DNA from: Corinectria fuckeliana
Taxonomy: Eukaryota; Ascomycota; Sordariomycetes; Hypocreales; Nectriaceae
Assembly (NCBI GenBank): GCA_019137255.1
Contig: WPDH01000074.1
Location: forward strand, 434,001 to 498,000
DNA: 64,000 bases
Direction: 5' to 3'
Positions 55,136 to 64,000 of this stretch are shown here, piece by piece. Below the pieces are notes generated by a model. It made no database searches, was not told the origin of the DNA, and saw nothing but the letters and a program-made list of their open reading frames with translations. Each line of letters starts with the position of its first letter. Position 1 is the first letter of the stretch. The translations under genes were made by a program, and so were the position numbers.

Positions 55136-57177
55136 TTACGAGTTCCCCTCAACCCACTCCTCTACCCTCTCAATGAGTTCCATTTTCTTGCCGCTCGTGC
55201 TAAGCCCTTTAGCACCCAAGAGGTCCTTGAGTTGAGCCACCGTCATCTTCGCAATTCCTCCACTGTCGATTGCGGCCTTCAACTGGGCAGTGGTCATCGA
55301 GGCTCCAGACGGCTTTTCCGATGTTGCCCGGCTCCTCTTCACTGGCCTGTCCGGCTCGCCATCGTCGGCCTCACGTTTGAGGGCCTTCTTCGATTCGAAA
55401 CTGCCGGCTTCGTTGCCCAGCGTCTCAGACCACTCTTCTAGGTACCCACCAGCTCTCTTGCTAATGGCTTTGAACTTGGGTTCGGTCATATCCTCTGCCT
55501 TCTCAGGGACCTCTTCTTCCAGCGCCAGAGCTTGCAGGATCCTGTAGTGCCATTGCAATGACGGGTTCGGGTACTTGGTCGGGTTGTACATGGCTTTGGG
55601 GAGTTGGAGCTGCTGTACAATGGTCCTCATCTGAGTCTTGAGCTCGTCGGAGCTCTGCACCACCTCGCCCGACCCCTTGACCTCTCTCAAGTCGTCCTGG
55701 CACGGCAGAGGATAGATCCAGAGCCCTGCGGGAAGATATGGGGTCCCGGACTCGTCGTCGGAGCGCTCCTTGGACGGGATTATTGCCGCAAGCATTGGCT
55801 GAGCATTGGCCCGGACTATGCACCAAGCAATTCCGATCTTGTCGTCGTTAAGCAACTTCTTCCATAACGCAGTGAAGACACGAGTTGACCCGACATAGCC
55901 TTCTTCGCTGGGGAAGATGAAGGTCGATTTCTTCACACTTGCCCACATAGGAAGTAAATTTCTGGGCTTGAATCCGATGATCCGAATGACTGGCGAGCCA
56001 AAGTTCTTCAAAGACTTCTGTTCTTCCGGTGTGAAGTACACATACTCGCCGCCAAACTTGTACGCCTTTTTTATCTCCTGCTTCTCGACCGTTCTGGCGC
56101 TATCCTCGGCGATTTTTGTAGTCTCGCCGGCGACAATCTGTGGCTTTTCGCCATCCAGCCAGATGTAGCATGTCCTAGCTGGAGTTTGTCGATTGACGAT
56201 ATTGTATCCCTTGACAGAGATGCTAAGGCCAGGCGCAATTTCAAAGGGAAGGTTCGAGAAGAGGGCTCGCTTTGCGGTTTGCTTGGAGTTTACGTTTGAA
56301 ATGAGAGAATTAAGCAAGGTAAGGCCGTCTCCAGATTTCGACGTCCGAATCTCAGACATGTTGGCCTCGCCAACTGGGTCGCGGTAAATGATGTCCTCCA
56401 AACTGTTAGCTGATCGCAACATAGCCAAGGCCTAGGGCGGCGGTCTTACATCGTAAAATTTGCCAAGTTCAAACTTGCCGTCTCCTCGGGTTATAGGAAA
56501 CAGGTCTATGATGACACCTAGGTCATATAAATCCTTCGCCCGCACTGCAGCAGCAGATCTCGCCTGCTTGTCCGATGCATGGGGATCATCGTTGTCTGTG
56601 ACGATGAACAAACGCCGGCTCCCGAAATTTGCGGCTTTGGTGGTGAATATTTGGTTCGCACAAAAGAGAACGTTGGACATGCTGACAGCATAATTTGAAG
56701 GGGTCAGCACCTCATCGTCGTCCTCGCCTTCCTCGACCAAAGCCTTGAGCACCTTGACGTCATCTGCAGCTGGCACGTCGAGGTCGGTGAAGAGGTAGCA
56801 GTGTGGATAGCCCAAGCCACTACAGCCGTCCTCAGTGTCGTGGAACCTGGACTTCTCTGTGCCGAACAAGAGAATGCCCATCATGTCCTTGGGGTTGGAG
56901 ATGATGCGTTGCTCCATCAGATGGTACGCGCATTTTAGTGCAGCCTGAACAGGGCTATCACGATCTGCCTTCTTGGAGTCCGAGGCGGGAGGTGGCTCCA
57001 GCATGGACTTGCTCACATCGATTGCCAGCAAGATGGCGTCCTTCTGGGCCTTGTAGCTCTTTGACGAGTAAGCCCGATGTAGGTGAAGCAAGGGGGTGTA
57101 TAGCTTACAGTCTCATCGATTTCCTGTTCCGCCTCATCATCCTCATCGCGCTGCCAATCCCGATTGCTTTCTGCCAT
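55136..57177 (-). CDS. ku70: Ku70, DNA end-binding subunit of NHEJ (3 exons)
   Basis: Join of 57177-57109, 57058-56450 and 56395-55136 gives 645 aa. With Ku80 it encircles broken DNA ends, starts non-homologous end joining and helps protect telomeres. Seen: an acidic N-terminus (MAESNRDWQRDEDDEAEQEIDET), a vWA-like domain starting SYKAQKDAILLAIDVSKSML and containing MMGILLFGTEKS and RRLFIVTDNDDPH, the Ku core with beta-barrel (ISVKGYNIVNRQTPAR, IIGFKPRNLLPMW, STFIFPSEEGYVGSTRVFTALW), and a C-terminal SAP motif (MTVAQLKDLLGAKGLSTSGKK). Introns are 57059-57108 and 56396-56449 (GCTAAC branch site), and both joins restore typical Ku70 sequence (DET-SYK; KFYD-DIIYRDP). All domains are intact. It diverges from the ferrochelatase gene. 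Confidence 0.95.
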
Positions 57178-57705
57178 GGCTCAAAATTTGTGCTTCGCGA
57201 GGGTTGATGTTGAGAGCATTCACATCGTGGGTAAGCTCAGTGTTTAACAGCTGTAGGAGCTGCGTGAACTCACGCCAAGCAGGCAGGCCCGAGCGCTAGG
57301 CAAACGCGAGCGCATTGCCATGGATCGCGATACTCGGCGCGGGGTCACGTGCTGCTTGGAAACTGAACACATGTCCCATGATTGGTGGAGGACCCGGCTG
57401 TTAGTCAGTACAAACGTATCCACACCACCACCAAGTTTCAGAGTATATTTTAGAGTATCTCTCTAACAATTCTCTAGTCGGCGAAAAGCCCGATATGATG
57501 CGCCGCTGGCGATTCCGGAGTTCTGGGGATGCATGCATCATCGCCCCTCCGTTCCGTTAGCTACCTACACCAAGGATAGGTAGCTACCAATCGCATCCGC
57601 ACCGATTCCAATTGAGCTTCTCCTTTCCATCATCTGCCCACCATTCGACTTTTGTCGAATTTCATCGACTTACAAAAACTTCATCTTCCCGCACCCTTTT
57701 CCACC
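57178..57705. promoter_or_regulatory. Bidirectional promoter between ku70 and ferrochelatase
   Basis: The 528 bp between the two divergent starts. A CACGTG E-box is at 57346-57351, and an inverted CCAAT box (ATTGG) about 30 bp further, near 57380. CCAAT boxes bound by the HAP/CBC complex with HapX govern many iron and heme genes in fungi; a single box is weak evidence. The hairpin at 57558-57586 lies 120 bp before the ferrochelatase ATG. Confidence 0.5.
57558..57586. repeat. Short hairpin with 9-bp perfect arms (TAGCTACCT / AGGTAGCTA)
   Basis: Exact reverse-complement arms with an 11-base loop, between the start codons of ku70 and ferrochelatase, closer to the latter. Confidence 0.75.
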
Positions 57706-59080
57706 ATGGCTTTGCGACGCTCGGGAGGACAGCTCTGTAGGGGCCTCTCCCAAGCGACCTCGCATCGGTTCGCGCTGCCCCAGATCGCCAGTCAAAAAAG
57801 ACATCTGGCCACTCCCGTTCCTCCCGTCACTCAGGATGCCGCCGGGTCTAAGGGCCCGACCGCCATGGTATTCATGAACATGGGAGGACCATCGACCACC
57901 GACGAGGTTGGCGACTTTCTCAGTCGGCTCTTCGTACGTCGACTTCCACATGCTCGGAATCACCCGGAACTTGCTAATTCTTGCCACAGGCCGACGGCGA
58001 TTTGATTCCCCTAGGTCGCCTACAACCTTACCTCGGACCCTTCATTTCGCATCGACGAACGCCGAAGATTCAGAAACAATACGCGGCTATTGGTGGTGGG
58101 TCGCCTATTCGAAAATGGTCCGAATACCAGAACGCCGAGATGTGCAAGATCCTCGACAAGATCTCCCCCGAGACGGCACCTCACAAACCCTACGTCGCTT
58201 TCCGATATGCCAATCCTCTGACTGAAGACATGTATCGTCAATTGCTCGAGGACGGTTTTGGAAACGGCAAGGGTGGACGGGCTGTTGCGTTTACCCAATA
58301 CCCCCAATACTCGTGCTCGACGACTGGAAGTAGTCTGAATGAATTGTGGAAGTGGAGGCATAGACTCGAGGGCAAGACCAACCAGGAGAGCCCGCCTGGC
58401 GCCATCAAATGGAGTGTGATCGACCGCTGGCCAGTCCACAACGGCTTGGTTGAGGCCTTTGCCCAAAACATCGAAAAGAAATTGCTGGAGTATCCTGAGG
58501 AGCGACGCAAAGATGTCGTCTTATTATTCTCTGCGCATAGCTTACCCATGTCGGTCGTGAACCGAGGTATGTGTACTTGCCTGTCTTTATACGGCGACTT
58601 GAATAACTAACGTGACAATCAGGTGACCCATATCCCAGCGAAGTTGCGGCTACCGTCTACGCTGTGATGCAGCGCCTCAAGTTCTCACACCAGTATCGAT
58701 TGTGCTGGCAATCTCAAGTCGGCCCGTCTGCCTGGTTGGGACCTCAGACCGCCAGCGCCGTGGAGGAGTACATCGCCAAGGGCCAGAAAGATCTTGTTCT
58801 CATCCCTATCGCCTTCACGTCAGACCACATCGAGACACTGTACGAGCTGGATGAGGAAGTCATTGGCGAGAGTGGCCACGCCGACACCGTCAAGCGAGCA
58901 GAGTCGCTGAATGGCAACCCCGTCTTCATCCAAGGGTTGGCCGACATTGCCTTGGCGCATTTGCAGGAGAACAGGGCCTGCTCGCATCAAATGGGTCTTC
59001 GCTGTCCAGGCTGCACGAACGCGAAGTGCGCCGAGTCCAAACGGTTCTTTGCGAGCATGCAAAGTGACCTCTCAGCTTGA
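57706..59080 (+). CDS. hem15: Ferrochelatase, mitochondrial, last step of heme synthesis (3 exons)
   Basis: Join of 57706-57933, 57990-58566 and 58623-59080 gives 420 aa. It inserts Fe2+ into protoporphyrin IX at the matrix side of the inner mitochondrial membrane. The N-terminus (MALRRSGGQLCRGLSQ...) is a basic presequence. Seen: MVFMNMGGPSTTDEVGDFL, AIGGGSPIRKWSEYQ, FTQYPQYSCSTTGSSLN, the catalytic His259 in LLFSAHSLPMSVVNRG, CWQSQVGPSAWLGPQT, and the late IPIAFTSDHIETLYELD. Cys185, 396, 399 and 404 (RCPGCTNAKC) match the four ligands of the [2Fe-2S] cluster known in human and fission yeast enzymes and absent from budding yeast. Both introns are 56 bp, GT-AG. It shares its promoter with ku70. 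Confidence 0.96.
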
Positions 59081-62000
59081 TGTGTGGGTAGCATCGCACA
59101 ATAGCTAGAAAGAGCGTGGTAGGTTTGGGTCGATACTGTACAATAGTTGGAGGCGTAAGCGGCATTGGTGTATTAAAACGGAAACATGGCGTCTTTCAGG
59201 ACGGTTGGTATGAATCGAACGGCATGCGGAGGGGGTTCAGTTTAGACGATCCTAGCAGACAATTCGAGGCGAGCATTTCTCCTTTCCATAATCATACTCA
59301 TTCCGATTTTAAATCGAGCGTTGTAGACCAGAAAGACAAGACTATGTATGTTTGCCGCCTGCCGATAACAGGACAAGGCAATGTTTTTGTGTGTGGCATT
59401 TCTAAGGCTACTCGGGTTGCAAATGCGTTGCCATACCCCCCTTGCACCATACGCCTCCTTTTATAAGTAAGTCAAGTCTGTTGTGCGAATCTCTCGGTGT
59501 TGGGGTTACCCTAGACCAACGTAGAAAATCTCCTTGACGCCTTGGCCATGAATATCCAGTAGCTTCATAGCATTGATTGACCAAGAAGTAGTGAAACGAG
59601 GAGACATTCGCGTCTTCTCATGCAGTGCGCCATGTACGAGATGTCGAACAATTCAACATGCAGGATCTGGCAGGTACGTAGTCAAAAACATGGCATGGCA
59701 TGGCATACTGGATCAGGTCTACTACCTGACGGATCCCTGACTAAAGAATTTCGCAAGAGCATCACATGAAAGGGGAGCATGGAAACGAAGCGTCGGTACG
59801 CGGTAGTGAGATACGACCCTGGCGGGAAGACGGCGCACAGCGCACTGGGCGCCTCGACAGGGGTCCCAAGCTCCAGGGAGACAAGGCGAGAGGAGGTACG
59901 GACCAAAAAAAGAATGTTAGATCGTCGACCTATCGAGTCGTATGATTACACAATTCTGATAGGTATATAGGTAGCTGGAATGCGCTTCCCGTCACTAGAT
60001 TAACCCGTGTCGGCTGTGGCCGCGTTTCTTTCATGCGTGGACTCGTGGAGTACTTCGGGAGACGTCACGTTGATAGCAACACGAGCCCACCACTGCAAGC
60101 TTGGTGCAGGTTGCTGCAGCGGAAGGAGGGTCGACATGCATCCGAACTGGAGACGGAGGGTAACCAGATACGAAGTGTACCGTATCAGCACGAGTATTGA
60201 GGTTATCTGTGCTTTGTATGTAGTTCTGAGTAGTAATTAGAGGGAGCTACGAAGTATACCCAAGATAACTTCCTGAGGAGCCAACTCCCTTGACGGGCAG
60301 ACGGCTCTAGATGCGGAGCGCTGAATGCCAGAGAAACACGGTCTGGAGGCCATTGAGACGCGAATGGCTGACGTTGGTTGACGTGGATGGATGCCATCGG
60401 CTCCCTGTGGCCTCAACGGGCCTAGGCCGGGCCAGTAAACGGGCTAGGAGGAGACTTGAGTGGCCAGTGACAGAACGGGTGGGCGGGTTCAGGGGGGCGG
60501 CGCGCAGGCGTCGTAGCACAGGCGTGGGAGTGGTCGGAGACAAGCCACGCTCCCGTGATGGCGTCCGCAGTTTAAAGTGAGAATTAGTTAGACTAATTAG
60601 TACGTACGTGCCTCCTTAAGCACGCTTGGGGAAATATATCGTCAATGTCAGAGGGCCAGTGATCTTGAGGCCGTGCAGTTGTGTCTCTAGATAGTTAGCT
60701 GGCCGTCTTTGTGTGTGTCTCGCGCCATGCCCGTGCAGTGCGGTGCGGTAAGGGGGGAGATGATAAGGTAGAACGAGAATGCCGGTGATACCATGGAACA
60801 GTGCTTTTCCGATGCAAACAAGATCAGAGCACGGAGTACGAAGCAATCGGGATTTCCTGTATCACGCATTATTCACCAGTCGTCTTCATGCTTGCGACGA
60901 GATAGCTCGGTACACAGCTACTAAGATAGCTGGGTTGGGTAGGTTGGTACCTAGGTAGGTGGCTAGCTGGAGCCGAGAACTCGCGGTCTTAATTACTGTA
61001 AATACTTTGCGGGAAACAAATACACAGATGGAGTTGTTTCAGCCTCGCATTCAAGGACTGCCTCCAGCCAGAATGGCCTACCCAGGACTAGTCTAGTCAA
61101 AGCAAGCCCAAGGGGCAAGGGATGCCAGCCGGTGGTCTAATGCTGCGTGGGTGTTGTTGGCCAACCTACCTAACCTCACCCTCGCCTCGCCTCACCTAAG
61201 ATGTCAGGAGGCGCTTCTTCCAGTGCTTTGTGGATAACCATGGATATGGATATGCACTGCAAAAGGTGGCCGGAGAGGAATTGTCCCTCCCCGAGCCGTG
61301 ATGGGCCATGATGGGCCATGTGCAGTGCCGAGATGGATCGATTCCTCTCAGACTCGCTCTCTCTCGTCGTAACAAGGTTCCTCCTACTCTCGATAATATG
61401 AAGAGCTCCCTTCGCTCATCTCCCAGCCTCCAGCACACCCGCTTTCCTACCCCCCTGTCCCCCGCGCTGATTGGCCCCCGAGCCTCTCCCGTCCAATCAA
61501 CGGCGCCAGCCAGGTACCCGTTCCAGTGTCTCTCAGCGGACCACCCACAGCGGTTTTCCAGCAGCCCTGCCGCTAATTCTCCAGAGCACCGGCCCCCCCC
61601 CTGGAGTGCCCACCCTTGGACAGCTAGCCCCCTTCGGGCTTAGCCGCCACGAAACCCCTTTTGTTGCAGGACCAGCCAGCACGCCCGCCCCAGCAGTGAG
61701 CACGCTCGCTGCTAGAACAGCACATCAGAATTTCCTCTCCTTGTCCTGCCGTCGCACCCCGAAATTTCCTTCTCCTCCTCGACCTCTCTTGACCCCGTCT
61801 GTCCCCCTTCCTTTCCTCCCTCTTCCCTTGTCATCATTGCTACTTCCTCTCCGTCGCATCCCCATCGCGCGTTGAGAGCAGGCTTACCGTCACTATCCAC
61901 GGTCCCTTCTGCATCTTTGTCCACTTGTCCACCTGTCCACGCGACGCCATTGACACGCGTCTTCGTTGCGTCTCTTGGTAATTTAGGGTGAGTACTTGGC

Positions 62001-62527
62001 CCTCGTTCCGCCCGCATCTTCCCACGACTGCCCGACCTCGAGAAAGCGAAAGACATCCCTCGACCGCTTCGACGACCGATGGCACTGCGCGCCTGCAGCT
62101 TCAAAGTTGTTCCGCGGGCTGCATTCTTCCGGCCGTCTCGATTTCACCTCCCGAGCTCGCATAGCTGGCCTTTCCCCTGACGTAGCTAACGACCCGACCC
62201 CTAGAACTCGCGCTTTCCTATCAAAGACCTGCACACCGAAAGACCGTTCTTGAACATCAATATGGGTAAGATGATTCCTTCTCATGTAATTTTGGCCACA
62301 TGGACCGCAGAGGCAGAGGAAGGAGTTTCCCATCCTGACTACGAGGACAACTGGCACCATCTGGGAGCTCGACCCCCCTTAGCTTCAACCTCCATCGTCT
62401 TCCACCATCATCACGCGTCTCGATACACGACCGCATCCGTTCGCTATCTACTCTTTCTTGGGTCTTCCTTTTTTGGTCTCCGGAACATTCTCGCTGAGAA
62501 TCTACTCATCACCCCCCTTAACACACA
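59081..62527. other. Gene-free region between ferrochelatase and the septin gene
   Basis: About 3.4 kb without a supported gene. It holds a TACCTAGGTA palindrome at 60948-60957, GGCAT repeats near 59690, and a long pyrimidine-rich stretch from about 61380 that looks like the septin promoter and leader. A GTAAGA donor just after an ATGG at 62262 suggests a leader intron before the septin start. Frames present lack domain features. Confidence 0.55.
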
Positions 62528-64000
62528 ATGGCCTTCGGCCTCATGGACCACGTCAGGGCTCGCACTCGTAGCGTCGCCTTGGAGAAGGGCGCCGTGGCCA
62601 AGGCGGTAGCCACACATCCTGCTGGAGCTTCCACGACAGATGCTCGAGACCACAGAAGGCACAGCAGCGTCCCATTGGGACATCACAATAGAGGCAAATT
62701 CCCTTCTCCTTCGCCACCTGCGACAATCCGACATTATCGCAGCATGCTTGATGTAGAAGAGCCGCCAAAGCTGGGACCCTGGAAGCCCCTTTCATTCGAC
62801 GAGCTTTATTCTCACCCCGTTCGTGACGAGGCCAGACCGGAGAAATTTGACCATGCCAACACCGATGCCAAAATGGAGCTCAGCCAGGAGAGTCGGCAAA
62901 ACTACAAGAACGAAGCCCCGGATTTATCGAGTCAGGATCTTCCTCGCGCCTTTGCACTCCCGCCAATACTATTAACACCAAACTTGGTAGAATGTCAGCT
63001 GACCATCTTGATAGCTTCGACCGGTAGTGAATCCCCGGCGTTGGCGCCTTCTGTCTCGCCCCCTAATGGTACGCTTGAGCCCAACACAACTTGTAAAAAG
63101 CAAATTTCTCACAATGTCTCAGTTCCTAGCCAGCCGCCTCCCCCGGTCACTGACAATCGGAACATTGTCCGACGAAAGCTGACGGGCTACGTTGGCTTCG
63201 CCAACCTTCCCAACCAGTGGCACCGCAAGAGTGTGCGCAAGGGCTTCAACTTCAATGTTATGGTCGTTGGTGAATCTGGCCTGGGCAAGTCGACCCTGGT
63301 CAACACTCTCTTCAACACCTCCCTGTACCCCCCCAAGGAGCGCAAGGGCCCTAGCCTGGACATTATTCCCAAGACCGTCACCATTCAGTCTATCAGCGCC
63401 GATATCGAGGAGGCTGGTGTTCGTCTCCGTTTGACTGTCGTTGACACTCCTGGATTTGGCGATTTCGTCAACAACGATGAGTCGTGGCGTCCTATTGTCG
63501 ACAACATTGAGCAGCGATTTGACGCCTACCTCGATGCCGAGAACAAGGTCAACCGCATGAACATTGTTGACAACCGAATCCACGCCTGTGTTTTCTTCAT
63601 TCAGCCCACCGGCCACTCCCTCAAGCCTCTGGACATCGAGGTCATGCGCCGCCTTCACACCAAGGTCAACTTGATCCCCGTCATTGCCAAGTCTGATACG
63701 CTCACCGACGAGGAGATTGCCAACTTCAAGGCCAGAGTAAGTAGAGAAGGTGCCCGTGTACTATTTAGGTAGCTAACCGTGTCCAGATCCTTGCCGACAT
63801 CAAGTACCACGGTATTCAGATCTTCGAAGGTCCCCGATATGAGCTCGATGATGAGGAGACCATTGCCGAGAACAATGAGATCATGTCCAAGGTCCCCTTC
63901 GCCGTTGTGGGTGCTACGAACGAGATCACCAGCGCCGACGGCCGCAAGGTCCGTGGTCGTGCCTACCCCTGGGGCATCATCGAGGTCGACAACGAGGAGC
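62528..64000 (+). CDS. cdc3: Septin of the CDC3/AspB group, 5' part only (runs off the window)
   Basis: Exon 62528-63736 joins at 63787 (50-bp intron, GTAAGT...GCTAACC...CCAG) to an open frame that continues past 64000. Septins are filament-forming GTPases that mark septa, branch sites and the tip cortex. From RNIVRRKLTGYVGFANLPNQWH the sequence is typical CDC3/AspB: P-loop GESGLGKSTLVN, switch DTPGFGDFVNND, and the G4-like IPVIAKSDTLTDEE, then ILADIKYHGIQIFEGPRYEL after the intron. The upstream 200 residues are an unusual extension with no recognised motif. A candidate 54-bp intron (63069-63122, GTACGC...CTCAG) would shorten it to VPSQPPPPVTDNRN without changing frame. So the GTPase part is certain and the N-terminus is not. 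Confidence 0.88.

Overview
The window is nuclear DNA of a filamentous ascomycete (Pezizomycotina), most likely a Sordariomycete. The signs are short introns (about 38-118 bp) with GTRNGT donors and CTRAC-type branch sites, long intergenic regions, a complete XlnR/XYR1-type regulator, separate alpha and beta fatty acid synthase genes, filamentous-fungal Ku70 and septin genes, and recurrent short intergenic TACCTAGGTA-type palindromes. I cannot name the species from the sequence alone.

Left part (1-11.4 kb): CTF18 (clamp-loader subunit, minus strand) diverges from a mitochondrial ribosomal protein S4 gene (NAM9 type). A decayed NACHT-ankyrin (NLR-like) gene follows, flanked by an AT-rich stretch with a near-perfect hairpin and a tRNA-like relic. 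Next is a Zn2Cys6 regulator resembling fungal NirA-annotated proteins.

Middle (11.4-27.2 kb): a gene-poor stretch carries the xylanase/cellulase activator XlnR (with a long leader), a bZIP-like protein, a four-helix MARVEL-type membrane protein and guanine deaminase, separated by 1-4 kb of non-coding DNA with simple repeats.

Core (27.2-42.7 kb): the two subunits of the cytosolic fungal type I fatty acid synthase lie head to head, beta (fas1) on minus and alpha (fas2) on plus, about 3.4 kb apart. Together they encode the whole 2.6 MDa alpha6-beta6 synthase.

Right part (43.3-64 kb): LSM4 diverges from a mitochondrial PPR-like protein gene across a short promoter with a tandem repeat and a 14-bp palindrome. 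Then come a DHA1-family MFS exporter, a large glutamine-rich protein with an internal Zn2Cys6 cluster, Ku70 diverging from ferrochelatase, and the 5' part of a CDC3/AspB septin gene that runs off the window.

Exon joins were worked out by hand from splice signals and family motifs. Two introns appear to use GC-AG boundaries. I found no rRNA, no intact tRNA, no CRISPR and no intact transposon. No gene here forms an obviously new multi-gene system. The best leads are the internal-zinc-cluster protein, the decayed NLR locus with its flanking elements, and the repeated short hairpins.
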